Assembly (NCBI GenBank): GCA_902363045.1
Contig: CABIYX010000007.1
Span: forward strand, 1 to 44,504
Length of the DNA stretch: 44,504 bases
Source of the DNA: Clostridiales bacterium
Lineage (GTDB): Bacteria; Bacillota; Clostridia; Oscillospirales; Oscillospiraceae
Reading direction: 5' to 3'
Part shown: in pieces, positions 14,297 through 23,225 of the stretch
How positions within the stretch are numbered: position 1 is the first letter of the stretch
How the letters are laid out: each line of letters begins with the position of its first letter
Program-made: the position numbers and the translations under genes
Notes under the pieces: model-generated
What the model saw: only the letters and a program-made list of their open reading frames with translations
What the model was told of the DNA's origin: nothing
Database searches by the model: none

Positions 14297-16341
14297 GCAT
14301 CATTCAGACTGAGGACAAGATCACCGCCTTATACGAACGACTTTCCCGTGACGATGACCAGATTGGGGATAGCAACTCCATTGTGAATCAAAAGAAATAC
14401 TTGGAGGGCTATTGCGCACAGCAGGGGTACACAAACTTTGCCCATTACACGGACGACGGATTCTCAGGCGGCACATTTGAAAGACCGGCATGGAAAAAGC
14501 TGGTGGCAGACATTGAAGCTGGCAAGGTGGCTCGTGTGATCGTAAAGGATATGTCCCGAATCGGACGTGACTACTTGCAGACCGGCTTTTACACGGAGGT
14601 TATGTTCCGTCAGCATGGCATTCATTTTATTGCCATCGCCAACAGCGTGGACAGCAACGACCAGAACAGCAATGAATTTGCTCCGTTCCTCAACATCATG
14701 AACGAGTGGTACTTGCGTGATCTGAGCCGCAAGCAGAAAACCGCTATCCGTGTGAAGGGGGAATCAGGCAAGCCTACCACCAACAGTGCCATCTACGGCT
14801 ATAAGAAAGACCCGAACGACAAGCACCATTGGTTGATTGACGAGGAGGCCGCCGCCGTTGTGCGGCGCATCTTCCGTCTGACCATCGAGGGAAAAGGCCC
14901 CTATGACATTGCCAGAATCCTTTTTGAAGATAAGGTAGAAGCTCCGGCGGTCTATTTTGCAAGGAAAGGCATTGGCGTTTGGAAAAGTAAGACCGAGTTC
15001 GCATATCCTTATAACTGGAGCGGCTATATTGTGGGGCAGATATTGTCTAAGCCTGAGTATATGGGGCATACGGTCAATTTCCGTTCCCACAAGCTGTCAT
15101 ATAAGGACAAGACCTCTATTCCTAATCCCAAGGAGGACTGGCTGATCTTCGAGAACACCCATGAGGCCATTATCGAGCCGGAAACATGGGAGCTTGCTCA
15201 GCAACTGCGGAAAACGCCACGGCGTATTGATACCATAGGCGAAGCCAATCCCCTGACCGGGCTTTTATACTGTGCGGACTGCGGCGCAAAGATGTATAAT
15301 CATCGTTCCAGAGGCGGTACAGAAGGCACTCCGTATCCGTCGGATTTCTTTGACTGCTCCTCTTATACACTGGCACATCAGAAGCATGGAAAGGACTGCT
15401 GCGGGCACTATATTACCACTAAGTCGCTGCGTATCCTTATTTTAGAGACAATCCGCACTGTCAGCCAGCTTGCCATAGCAGATCGGGAAAAATTCACCGA
15501 GAAGATACGAGCCGCTTCACAGGTCAGGCAGGTGGAGGCGGCCAAAGATGCCAAACGAAAGCTGAACAAAGACCGTAAGCGCCACAGTGAGCTGGATACG
15601 ATCATTAAAAAGCTCTATGAATCCTTTGCCGTAGGCCGAATTTCTGAGGAACGCTTTGACAGCCTGCTTGCTGAGTACGAAGTCGAACAGAAAAACCTTT
15701 CCGCACAGATTGCAGAAACGGAGGAAAGCCTGACGAGCTATGAGGAAGATACTGCCCGTGTAGAGCAGTTCCTTGCTTTGGCAGAAAAGTACACCGATTT
15801 CTCCGAGCTGACTACACCGATGATCAATGAATTTATTGATAAAATCATCGTTCATGCCCCGGAGCGCATCGACGGGGACAGAACGCAGGAGGTAGAAATC
15901 TTCCTGAAATTCATCGGAAAGTTTGAACTTCCTGCCCCGGAGCTGACAGCAGAGGAAATCAAGCGGCAGGAGCAGCTACGCCAGCATCGCATCAAAAGCC
16001 GGGAGCGCTATCAGTTGATTAAGGCCGGGAAGCACACCGTTGGGCAGCCTTTTCAGCTAACCTGTAAGTGCTGCGGTCAGGGATTTGAATCCAAAAGCTC
16101 GGCTGCTATGTTCTGCGGACCGAATTGCCGGGCGAAGTTCTACCGGCAGGAAGCGGCAGAAAACAGGCGGCGTGACTGCACTTGTGAAAACTGCGGTAAG
16201 ACCTTTTCCACCACAAGAAGCAATGTCAAGTATTGCAGTGATGAGTGCCGATATGAGGGGCATATCAAAGGCCAGCGGGTTCGCAATGCAGCGAACAGGA
16301 AGGAAAAACTGGCAGCGGAGACAGTTACCTCTCCGGCTTAA
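14293..16341 (+). CDS. tnpX: Large serine recombinase TnpX (element B)
   Basis: A 682-residue large serine recombinase that should excise and integrate element B. The catalytic serine is Ser18 (YERLSRDDD), with resolvase-domain motifs DDGFSGGTFERP and VKDMSRIGRDYLQTG, a recombinase domain (IYGYKKDPNDKHHWLIDEEA), a zinc-ribbon (GLLYCADCGAKMYNH) and a coiled coil around residues 400-490. After the usual end, residues about 585-660 add two Cys4 knuckles (CKCCGQGF...FCGPNC and CENCGKTF...YCSDEC), not typical of TnpX as I recall. It appears intact. Unlike Tn4451, it lies 4.2 kb from the element terminus. Confidence 0.93.
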   Translation: MSIIQTEDKITALYERLSRDDDQIGDSNSIVNQKKYLEGYCAQQGYTNFAHYTDDGFSGGTFERPAWKKLVADIEAGKVARVIVKDMSRIGRDYLQTGFYTEVMFRQHGIHFIAIANSVDSNDQNSNEFAPFLNIMNEWYLRDLSRKQKTAIRVKGESGKPTTNSAIYGYKKDPNDKHHWLIDEEAAAVVRRIFRLTIEGKGPYDIARILFEDKVEAPAVYFARKGIGVWKSKTEFAYPYNWSGYIVGQILSKPEYMGHTVNFRSHKLSYKDKTSIPNPKEDWLIFENTHEAIIEPETWELAQQLRKTPRRIDTIGEANPLTGLLYCADCGAKMYNHRSRGGTEGTPYPSDFFDCSSYTLAHQKHGKDCCGHYITTKSLRILILETIRTVSQLAIADREKFTEKIRAASQVRQVEAAKDAKRKLNKDRKRHSELDTIIKKLYESFAVGRISEERFDSLLAEYEVEQKNLSAQIAETEESLTSYEEDTARVEQFLALAEKYTDFSELTTPMINEFIDKIIVHAPERIDGDRTQEVEIFLKFIGKFELPAPELTAEEIKRQEQLRQHRIKSRERYQLIKAGKHTVGQPFQLTCKCCGQGFESKSSAAMFCGPNCRAKFYRQEAAENRRRDCTCENCGKTFSTTRSNVKYCSDECRYEGHIKGQRVRNAANRKEKLAAETVTSPA

Positions 16342-16424
16342 TATTTCCAATAAAACAATAAATTTTGAGGAAGCGGTTTGCCTTATATCAGGGCAAGCCG
16401 CTTTTTCTACGCAAAGGAGGACAC

Positions 16425-17060
16425 ATGAATTTATTCGAAACCGTAAAAAACAACGTCAGCCTGCGGGAAGCGGCACAGGCGTATGGCCTTGAGGTCAACC
16501 GGCACGGCAAGGCGCTCTGCCCCTTTCACAATGACAGACACCCCAGCTTGTATGTGGCAAACGACCATTATTATTGCTTTACCTGCGGAGAGCATGGAGA
16601 TGTCATTGACTTCACTGCAAGGTTGTTTGATCTCAAGCCCTACGACGCAGCCATGAAGCTGGTGATAGACTTTCATCTTGACCCGGACAAGCCGCCCAGC
16701 GCAGCGGCACTCAATGCAAAGCGTATCCGAACAGAAGCACAGAAGCTCAAAGAAAACGAGCGTCTGTGCTTTTCTGTTTTATCGGACTATTACCGTTGCT
16801 TGGAGGAATGGAAAGCATACTATGCGCCGCAAACGCCGGATGAGCCAGTCCATGATTTATTCGTGGAAGCCTGCCACAAGCTCAGTCAGATTGAATATGA
16901 ACTGAACATTCTCACCTTTGGTGACAGCTATGAGCGTCGGGAAATTGTACAGGACTGGATGACGGATGGTGAAATCATAGCACTAAAGGAGCGTCTGGAA
17001 CAACTGCGAAAGGAGGAAACCTATGGACGAATTGAATACCCCAATGGTTATGCCGCCTGA
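16425..17060 (+). CDS. CHC2 zinc-finger primase-like protein without TOPRIM domain
   Basis: A 211-residue protein starting with the DnaG-type CHC2 zinc-binding domain: SLREAAQAYGLEV, CPFHNDRHPSLYV, and YYCFTCGEHGDVIDF (Cys-His-Cys-Cys). The remaining 130 residues are helical with no TOPRIM catalytic motif, so it may bind template rather than synthesise primers. GGAGG precedes ATG 16425; the longer frame starts in the preceding intergenic region. It overlaps the next gene by 38 bases and probably works with that helicase in element replication. Confidence 0.82.
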   Translation: MNLFETVKNNVSLREAAQAYGLEVNRHGKALCPFHNDRHPSLYVANDHYYCFTCGEHGDVIDFTARLFDLKPYDAAMKLVIDFHLDPDKPPSAAALNAKRIRTEAQKLKENERLCFSVLSDYYRCLEEWKAYYAPQTPDEPVHDLFVEACHKLSQIEYELNILTFGDSYERREIVQDWMTDGEIIALKERLEQLRKEETYGRIEYPNGYAA

Positions 17061-18348
17061 AGAAAGCATTCCCGATTGGTATGATGGAAAACGCATCAAC
17101 GAAGTGCTGTTTTGTCAGCAGTTCTTAAAAAAGCATCCCATGAAATGTGTCAGAGGAAGGCTGTTCACAGTGGATGGACTGATTGAGGACGAGGCGCAAA
17201 TCGGCAATCTCATTCTGGAGGAGATCTCCGGCTGTCTGACCTCCGGGCTTTCCAAGGTGGTGGCAAATCTGCTGGCCAGTATCAAGCTGCAAGCCTATTC
17301 GCCGCCCCTGCCCATCGAGACTGACCGTATCCATGTGGCAAACGGGACACTCTTTCTGGATGGGCGTTTCACCGAGGACAAAAGCTATTGCAACAACCGT
17401 CTGAGTGTGGCCTATCTCCCCGATGCACCGCCGCCTGTGCGCTGGCTGCAATTTTTATCCGAGCTGCTTGTCCCGGAGGACATTCCCACCTTGCAGGAGT
17501 ATATGGGCTACTGCCTATTGCCTACCACAAAGGGGCAGAAAATGCTCCTGATGATTGGTAAGGGCGGCGAAGGAAAGAGTCGAATCGGACTTGTAATGCG
17601 CTCCATGCTGGGAGATAACATGAATACCACCAGCATCCAGAAGGTAGAGAACAACCGTTTCAGCCGTGCAGACCTGGAAAACAAGCTGCTGATGGTGGAT
17701 GACGATATGGATATGAGTGCCCTGCCCAAGACCAACTATATCAAATCCATCGTGACCTCAGAGTGCAAGATGGATATGGAACGCAAGGGTGTTCAAAGCT
17801 ATCAGAGCCAGCTTTATGTCCGCTTTCTTTGCTTCGGCAACGGCGCTTTAACCGCTTTGCACGACAAGTCAGACGGCTTCTTCCGCAGGCAGATCGTGTT
17901 GACCACCAAGGACAGGCCAGCAGGACGAGCCGATGATCCATTTCTGGTGGATAAGCTGACACAGGAGCGTGAGGGCATCTTTTTGTGGTGTCTGGAGGGT
18001 CTGCGGCGGTTGATTGGGAACGAGTATCAGTTCACCATCAGCGATAGAGCCAAAGAAAATATGGAGACAGTAAAGCGCAGCAGCAACAATGTGATCGAGT
18101 TTTTGCAATCCGAGGGCTATATCCGCTTTAAGGCCGACAGCGAAGCCAGCTCCAAGGCTATCTATGAAGCCTATCTCCGCTGGTGCGAGGACAACGCACA
18201 AAAGCCTATGTCAGCAAATCGTATCAGCTCAGAGCTGGCCCAGAATGAACGGCTTTATAATGTGGAGGCTACCAACAATGTGTACGCAGCCGGAAAGCGG
18301 GTGCGTGGATTTATCGGAGTGGAGGCGATGAACTTGCTTCCTTATTAA
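17023..18348 (+). CDS. Phage/plasmid P4-D5 type primase-helicase
   Basis: A 441-residue protein resembling the D5_N/SF3 helicase region of phage and plasmid primases. The D5_N part covers residues about 80-180, then Walker A GKGGEGKSRIG, Walker B LLMVDDDMD, and the SF3-type sensor segment RFLCFGNGALTAL followed by FFRRQIVL. A C-terminal winged helix (residues about 350-441, SNNVIEFLQSEGYIRF) is typical. AAGGAGG precedes ATG 17023. With the CHC2 protein it gives B its own replication functions. A GTACA repeat array follows directly. Confidence 0.88.
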   Translation: MDELNTPMVMPPEESIPDWYDGKRINEVLFCQQFLKKHPMKCVRGRLFTVDGLIEDEAQIGNLILEEISGCLTSGLSKVVANLLASIKLQAYSPPLPIETDRIHVANGTLFLDGRFTEDKSYCNNRLSVAYLPDAPPPVRWLQFLSELLVPEDIPTLQEYMGYCLLPTTKGQKMLLMIGKGGEGKSRIGLVMRSMLGDNMNTTSIQKVENNRFSRADLENKLLMVDDDMDMSALPKTNYIKSIVTSECKMDMERKGVQSYQSQLYVRFLCFGNGALTALHDKSDGFFRRQIVLTTKDRPAGRADDPFLVDKLTQEREGIFLWCLEGLRRLIGNEYQFTISDRAKENMETVKRSSNNVIEFLQSEGYIRFKADSEASSKAIYEAYLRWCEDNAQKPMSANRISSELAQNERLYNVEATNNVYAAGKRVRGFIGVEAMNLLPY

Positions 18349-18631
18349 ATATGAGAACTGGACTTCAAAACTGCCGTACATGCCGTACACGATGTACGGC
18401 AGTTCTCAACTCCGTTTTCAAAAAGCTATTTTACCGCAAAATCAGCGTTCTTTATGTGCAATGTGCTGCGATTACCGCATTTTCTTGCGGTATAAACAGC
18501 GATTTGACAAAGCAAACGCAAAATCCAAAGACCAATCGGTGTACAGCGGCGTACAGCACTGGCGTTTACCGTACAGAGCCGTACACAAACAATCTATTTT
18601 CAAGGCCGCACAGCGGCAGAAAGGACAAACT
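18349..18631. repeat. GTACA repeat array, candidate parC centromere and/or replication origin
   Basis: GTACA starts at 18376, 18385, 18541, 18551, 18571 and 18581, with an inverted copy TGTAC at 18393-18397. The second cluster has exact 10/20/10-base spacing, placing copies on one DNA face. The first cluster is inside nested inverted repeats (CTGCCGTACA/TGTACGGCAG; GAGAACTG/CAGTTCTC). A hairpin TACCGCA/TGCGGTA lies at 18473-18492. Consensus is about CCGTACA. Lying upstream of parMR and after the helicase, it is likely the ParR-binding centromere, perhaps also oriV. Confidence 0.75.
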
Positions 18632-19561
18632 ATGAACTATATGAACAATAACCCTATAATCATCGGCATCGACCACGGCTATGGGAATATCAAGACTGCA
18701 CATTGCTGCTTTCCTACGGGCGTGATCATCTCTGACAAGGAGCCGACCTTCAAAAGCAATCTGCTTGTCTACAACGGCAGCTATTACACCGTGGGCGAAG
18801 GTCACAAGGAGTTTATCTCTGACAAAATGACAGACGGTGACTACTATATTCTGACCCTTGCTGCCATTGCAAGAGAGCTGAATATCCGCAAGCAGACCTC
18901 TGCCCGTGTGCATTTGGCGGCGGGGCTCCCTCTTACTTGGGTCAGCGAACAGAAGGATAGCTTCAAGGCGTACCTGTTGCAGAATGAAATGGCGGATTTC
19001 ATTTTCCGTGGTGTCAGCTATCATGTGGAGTTTGCCGGAGCGGACATCTTCCCGCAGGGCTTCTCCGCTGTGGCGGACAGACTGCGGGGATTCAAGGGCA
19101 TCAATATGCTTTGCGACATTGGCAACGGAACGATGAATGTCATGTATATCAACGAGCGCCGTCCGCTATCTCAGAAGTGCTTCACGGAGAAGTACGGGAC
19201 AAACCAGTGCATGATTGCTGTCCGGGAAAATCTCATGCGGCAGTTTGGCGCATCGGTAGATGATACGATTCTGGAGCGTGTGATTCGCTTTGGGACGGCA
19301 GACATCAGCGAACGCTACCTAACTGCTATCCAGAACACAGCGAGGGATTACACCGCAGGCATCTTCCGCAGACTGCGTGAGCATGAGTATGACCCGGAAC
19401 TGATGAGGCTCTATGTTGTCGGCGGTGGAAGCTGCATGGTGAAGAATTTCGGAGAATATGATGCCAGCCGGGTGATGATCAATGATGACATCTGCGCCAC
19501 AGCCAAGGGCTATGAGCTGCTGTCTGCACAGAAAATGCAAAAGAAAGGCGATCTTGTATGA
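18632..19561 (+). CDS. ParM/StbA-like actin-type partition ATPase
   Basis: A 309-residue actin-fold protein. Phosphate loop 1 is IIIGIDHGYGNIKTA, phosphate loop 2 is LCDIGNGTMNVMYI, and the adenosine motif is LYVVGGGSCMVKNF, the order expected of ParM. Such proteins polymerise and push sister plasmid copies apart after binding the ParR-centromere complex. GAAAGGA precedes ATG 18632. It overlaps the ParR-like gene by four bases (ATGA). The repeat array just upstream supports a type II partition operon. Confidence 0.85.
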   Translation: MNYMNNNPIIIGIDHGYGNIKTAHCCFPTGVIISDKEPTFKSNLLVYNGSYYTVGEGHKEFISDKMTDGDYYILTLAAIARELNIRKQTSARVHLAAGLPLTWVSEQKDSFKAYLLQNEMADFIFRGVSYHVEFAGADIFPQGFSAVADRLRGFKGINMLCDIGNGTMNVMYINERRPLSQKCFTEKYGTNQCMIAVRENLMRQFGASVDDTILERVIRFGTADISERYLTAIQNTARDYTAGIFRRLREHEYDPELMRLYVVGGGSCMVKNFGEYDASRVMINDDICATAKGYELLSAQKMQKKGDLV

Positions 19562-19932
19562 AGCAAATCTACACAACAACACTTCGGCTGAATCTGGAGA
19601 ACGAAGCAGACCGCAGGGCGTGGGAGCATTTGCAGAGCCTTGACAGGCGAGAATATCGTTCAGTCAGCAAGGCAGTCGTTTCGGCGGTCAACGCTTACTT
19701 TGACCGTAGCAAGCAGCTTGCCGATGATCCCTATCTGGAAACACGGGAGAAGGAGGACGCTTTCCTCAGCCGGATCGAGGATACCATCTCACGCAGCTTG
19801 CAGAGCTGTACGCCGGTAAGCCTTGGCGGTATCCTACAGCTTATGCAGAGCGCACAGCCTGCCGCTGCTCTTGTTTCGGAGGAAACCGAGGAGGACATTT
19901 CAGCTGCGCTGGATTTTGCAGACGGCTTTTGA
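19558..19932 (+). CDS. ParR-like centromere-binding protein
   Basis: A 124-residue protein starting MKQIYTTTLRLNLENEADRR followed by AWEHLQSLDRREYRSVSKAV, consistent with a ribbon-helix-helix DNA-binding domain, and ending in an acidic helix (EETEEDISAALDF) that could contact ParM. Identification rests mainly on size, RHH-like start and overlap with the parM-like gene. It would bind the upstream GTACA repeats and repress the operon. A strong terminator follows about 100 bases downstream. Confidence 0.7.
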   Translation: MKQIYTTTLRLNLENEADRRAWEHLQSLDRREYRSVSKAVVSAVNAYFDRSKQLADDPYLETREKEDAFLSRIEDTISRSLQSCTPVSLGGILQLMQSAQPAAALVSEETEEDISAALDFADGF

Positions 19933-20036
19933 AATTACTTTTCTTGATTTTACTACTATGTTGGTGGCAATACAATCCGTCTTTGCTACCAAATTGGCAA
20001 TTCTCAGAATGAGGAAAACAATTTACCATCAGTTCT

Positions 20037-20077
20037 GCAGGGAGTTGGTATCTGTGTGATACCAGTTCCCTGCTTTT
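20037..20077 (+). terminator. Terminator after parMR
   Basis: GCAGGGAGTTGGTATC (from 20037) pairs with GATACCAGTTCCCTGC (to 20073) with one mismatched pair, followed by TTTTT. Confidence 0.85.
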
Positions 20078-20117
20078 TACTATCACGAAGCCGCCCAGCG
20101 GCAGAAAGGAGCCAGAT

Positions 20118-20324
20118 ATGGCAAATAAAAAGATCATGACCAAGGAAGAATTGCAGGCCAAGCACCGATTGGAGGAGGCACAAATGCGGGATCGGGCGAA
20201 AGAGCGAAAGGCCCGTACCAGACGCTTGATTCAGGAGGGCGCTGTTTTGGAGAAAGTATTTCCAGAGGCTCAGCAAATGGAGCTTGAAAAATTAGAGGAC
20301 TTGTTATATGAGAAGCTACACTAA
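20118..20324 (+). CDS. DUF3847 family protein (element B)
   Basis: A 68-residue, highly charged helical protein with the family signature ERKARTRRLIQEGAVLEKVF. DUF3847 genes are commonly found just upstream of MobA/MobL relaxase genes, as here, with the oriT region in between; a relaxosome or regulatory role is inferred. AGAAAGGAG lies before ATG 20118. The same gene-oriT-relaxase order recurs in element A (41662-43585). Confidence 0.8.
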   Translation: MANKKIMTKEELQAKHRLEEAQMRDRAKERKARTRRLIQEGAVLEKVFPEAQQMELEKLEDLLYEKLH

Positions 20325-20330
20325 TCTGCG

Positions 20331-20369
20331 AGGGGCGTTCCGGGCAACCGGGGCGTCCCTTCCTTTTTT
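20331..20369 (+). terminator. Terminator after DUF3847 gene
   Basis: AGGG...CCGG/CCGG...CCCT stem at 20331-20360 with a GCAA loop, then TCCTTTTTT. It ends the transcript just before oriT. Confidence 0.7.
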
Positions 20370-20375
20370 ATCCCG

Positions 20376-20445
20376 AAGGGCGCACTTACTCACCACCTGC
20401 GAAGCAGGCGGTGGTATCCCTTCCGTTGGTCGGGCTCGTGCGCTC
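20376..20445. other. Candidate oriT of element B (MobQ-type nic region)
   Basis: AAGGGCGCACTTA at 20376-20388 is the reverse complement of TAAGTGCGCCCTT. That matches the conserved nic region of RSF1010/R1162 oriT as I remember it. A stem CCACCTGC/GCAGGCGGTGG follows and GTGCGCTC at 20438-20445 partly mirrors the start. The same 13 bases occur in element A at 41966. Nick position is not established. Confidence 0.75.
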
Positions 20446-20725
20446 TTCACGAACTGTCCATCGGACACTTCTCCAGAGAGGGCAGGAAATGCCGCAAGTC
20501 AGCATTCCCTGTGCAGTCGGCGCTTCTGCTGATGCAGAGATTGCTGCTTGTCGCACCAATCCGGCAGATACTCTGCCCGCCTCCTGCCTGCGAAAACCTG
20601 CCACCGGCAGCTTTATCGCAGATATGGGCAGCAATGCAGCCCATTTTCTCTTTGCAAAGAGAAACAGAAACCAAGGGGTGGCGTTTTACCACCCCCTCAC
20701 AAAATACGAATCGAGGTGAACGCAA
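20446..20725. other. Non-coding leader between oriT and relaxase gene
   Basis: Contains a perfect 20-base palindrome TTTCTCTTTGCAAAGAGAAA (20645-20664) and a stem GGGGTGG/CCACCCC (20675-20695) 30 bases upstream of the relaxase start. These could control relaxase expression or form part of oriT. No gene is supported here. Confidence 0.5.
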
Positions 20726-22423
20726 ATGGCAATTTACCACTTGGAGGCAAAGGTGGTCAGCCGGGGAGCCGGACGCTCCGCCTGTGCAGCCTCCGCTTAT
20801 CTCAGCTGCTCCCACATCCTCAATGACTATGACGGAGTACAGCACGATTACACCCGAAAGCAGGGGCTTGTGTGGCAGGAGGTATTCCTGCCGGACATGG
20901 CCCCACCCGCATGGCAAGACCGAGAGGTTCTCTGGAACGCCGTGGAGGAAAACGAGAAAACCAAGGACAGCCGCTTAGCCCGTGAGTTTGTGGTAGCCCT
21001 GCCCATAGAGTTGTCCCTAGAGCAATGGCAGACGCTGTTGACGGACTTCGTACAAAACCAATTTGTCGCAGACGGGATGTGCGCCGATCTGGCAATCCAC
21101 GATCCTGATCCACCGGGTCATAATCCACATGCCCACATTCTCTTGACGGTGCGCCCGCTTGATGAAAGCGGCAAATGGCAATACAAAACGGAGAAGGAAT
21201 ATCTCTGCAGCCGTGACGGTGAGGAACGGGGCTTTACCGCTGCCGAGTTTAAGGCTGCACAGGCTGACGGATGGGAGAAACAGTACCAGTACAAGGTAGG
21301 CAGGAAGAAAGTGTATATGACACCATCCGCAGCTGAGGAACATGGATATGAGCGTGCCAGCAAGTATCCCAAAAGCACCAAATACGGGAGACAGAATCCC
21401 ATTTCTGAACGCTGGAACAGCGAGGAACAGCTCCTTATCTGGCGCAAAGCATGGGCAGATGTGACAAACAAATATTTGGAGCGATACGGTCATGAGGAGC
21501 GCATCGACCACCGCAGCTTTGTCGAGCGAGGCATTGACGAGCAGCCCACCATCCACGAGGGCGTGATTGCCCGTGCTTTGGAACAGAAAGGTATCGTGTC
21601 CGACAGGTGCGAACTCAACCGTCAGATCAAGGCGGACAACAGGCTCCTGCGGGAACTGAAGGCGCAGTTCAAGAAAATTACGGAGGCGGTGAAGAACACG
21701 CTGCCCGCTATTGCAGAAGCGTTGGAAAAGCTGCGGGAAAATATGCTGATCTTCTGCTATCAGTTAGGGCATATCCGCAGCAGCAAGAAACAGATGACCG
21801 GTGCCTTGAATATTCTGAAGCCAAATCTGGCACAGTACCGCTCCCTTGTGCAGCAGATAAAGGAAACAACCAAAGAACGGAAGTCCCTACTGGCTGAAAA
21901 GAAATCCCTTCCTGCGATCCACTTTGTCAGGCACCGTGAGCTTGCCTCCAAAATAGCCGAGTTGACGGAAAAGTTAGAGGAGCTAAAAAGCGAAAAGGCT
22001 ATGCTGCTTCATTCTCTGGAATACCCAGAGGACGCCACAAGCGATATCTTCCAGCGCCAGATTGACCGCTATGAAGATAATCTCAAACGGCTTGAGGCGC
22101 AGGAGAATAAGTATGCCGGAGAGCTGGAGGCTGCATTGTCTGAGTATGCCGAGCTGAAAGAGCAAGCTTCCGGCTTTGATTCCTTGCAGCTTTATCTGGA
22201 GCGGAAGGCACTTCGACCTGACAGAGAGAAAGCAGCAGCCCAACGCATTGAAGCGGCTTATGGCGACAAGTTCAGTTGGTGGTTGATGGAGAGTGGCCTA
22301 CGGGATGTGTCTGGCTATCTTGACGAATATGCACAGGAAAAGACAATGGATCGAGAACTGCGGCAAAGGCGGCGATCGGAGCGGCTTGAGCGTAAGATGA
22401 AAAACAGAGATATGGAACGTTAA
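20726..22423 (+). CDS. MobA/MobL (MobQ) family relaxase, element B
   Basis: A 565-residue relaxase that nicks oriT and pilots the strand during mobilisation. N-terminal motif AIYHLEAKVVSRGAGRSACA carries the catalytic tyrosine region, SAYLSC follows, and the three-histidine metal motif is visible as IHDPDPPGHNPHAHILLTVR. An unusual insertion after RPL adds a VGRKKVYMTPSAAEEHGYER segment absent in element A's relaxase. The C-terminal 250 residues are coiled coil without a primase motif. GAGGTG precedes ATG 20726. It needs a coupling protein in trans, as B encodes none. Confidence 0.93.
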   Translation: MAIYHLEAKVVSRGAGRSACAASAYLSCSHILNDYDGVQHDYTRKQGLVWQEVFLPDMAPPAWQDREVLWNAVEENEKTKDSRLAREFVVALPIELSLEQWQTLLTDFVQNQFVADGMCADLAIHDPDPPGHNPHAHILLTVRPLDESGKWQYKTEKEYLCSRDGEERGFTAAEFKAAQADGWEKQYQYKVGRKKVYMTPSAAEEHGYERASKYPKSTKYGRQNPISERWNSEEQLLIWRKAWADVTNKYLERYGHEERIDHRSFVERGIDEQPTIHEGVIARALEQKGIVSDRCELNRQIKADNRLLRELKAQFKKITEAVKNTLPAIAEALEKLRENMLIFCYQLGHIRSSKKQMTGALNILKPNLAQYRSLVQQIKETTKERKSLLAEKKSLPAIHFVRHRELASKIAELTEKLEELKSEKAMLLHSLEYPEDATSDIFQRQIDRYEDNLKRLEAQENKYAGELEAALSEYAELKEQASGFDSLQLYLERKALRPDREKAAAQRIEAAYGDKFSWWLMESGLRDVSGYLDEYAQEKTMDRELRQRRRSERLERKMKNRDMER

Positions 22424-22502
22424 AAGTGCTGGAGGTTGAAACTTCAGGTGAAGTCTGTGACATAGGGGGATGGAGATAATCCCTATACGTCAAGCGTAAA
22501 AT

Positions 22503-22535
22503 AAGCACCGGTATGGGTTTTCCATACCGGTGCTT
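22503..22535. terminator. Perfect bidirectional hairpin between relaxase and anti-sigma genes
   Basis: AAGCACCGGTATGG (22503-22516) pairs perfectly with CCATACCGGTGCTT (22522-22535). It separates the element backbone from the AT-richer cargo and lies between convergent genes. Confidence 0.75.
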
Positions 22536-22556
22536 GCAATATTTAATCGAATTCTA

Positions 22557-23225
22557 TCACTTAAAATCAAAAGAGTTTTCCAACAACTTATCAAGTGCTG
22601 CCATCAGTTCCGCTCGAACAGCCTCTCTTTCACTTTCTCCGCCTGCATTTTCGATATAGATGGAATAGTTATCAAATGTGATATAGGCGTAATAGATCAC
22701 AGTCTTAATTCCTTCGCTGTTTGCATTTGTAACGAAGTAGCCAGCTTTAACTGGCGTATCTCCAACCATAGATACATTTCCCTTGCCAATTACGGTAGTA
22801 TCCATAAGATTGTTCCCAGACAGCGAAACAACAAATTTCATATCGCTGTAATGACCATCAAAGCCAACAAATGCTACATCGTCCAAGGTAAAGAGGGCAT
22901 CTCCGGAAATCGGAAGATCACCGAAAATAGTCTGAACCTCATCTTTGGTCAATGCTCGTGCTTGCAAGTTCAAACTCAGAGCAGAGGCTACCGTATCTGC
23001 TTTAGTGAAAGATATGGTAGTTCCATCACCTAATGTAGCTGTTTCTGTACTTTTGCCGAATAATCCCATACTAAACACTCCCACCACGATTAGACAGAGA
23101 CACGCAGCAATTGCCCCAAATTTCAGCCAAATGCTTTTTTGTTTCTTTGCCTGATAACTCGCCGTTTCTTCGATATGACGGCTACCAATGCCACCAACGG
23201 CGTCAGAGATGTTCTTTCGTGTCAT
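22557..23225 (-). CDS. Membrane-anchored probable anti-sigma factor
   Basis: A 222-residue protein. A cytoplasmic N-terminus (MTRKNISDAVGGIGSRHIEE) is followed by basic residues and one membrane segment (WLKFGAIAACLCLIVVGVFS, about residues 33-52), then an extracytoplasmic domain of about 165 residues. It overlaps the ECF sigma gene by four bases (ATGA), the standard arrangement for a cognate anti-sigma. The N-terminal region is short for a zinc anti-sigma domain and no HxxxCxxC motif is visible, so the identification rests on topology and coupling. Confidence 0.65.
   Translation of the reverse strand: MTRKNISDAVGGIGSRHIEETASYQAKKQKSIWLKFGAIAACLCLIVVGVFSMGLFGKSTETATLGDGTTISFTKADTVASALSLNLQARALTKDEVQTIFGDLPISGDALFTLDDVAFVGFDGHYSDMKFVVSLSGNNLMDTTVIGKGNVSMVGDTPVKAGYFVTNANSEGIKTVIYYAYITFDNYSIYIENAGGESEREAVRAELMAALDKLLENSFDFK

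Noticed and set aside
18351..18635. Short frame across the GTACA repeats
   Set aside because: The repeats are phased at 10 bases, not 3, and the product has no recognisable feature; a cis-acting site explains the sequence better.
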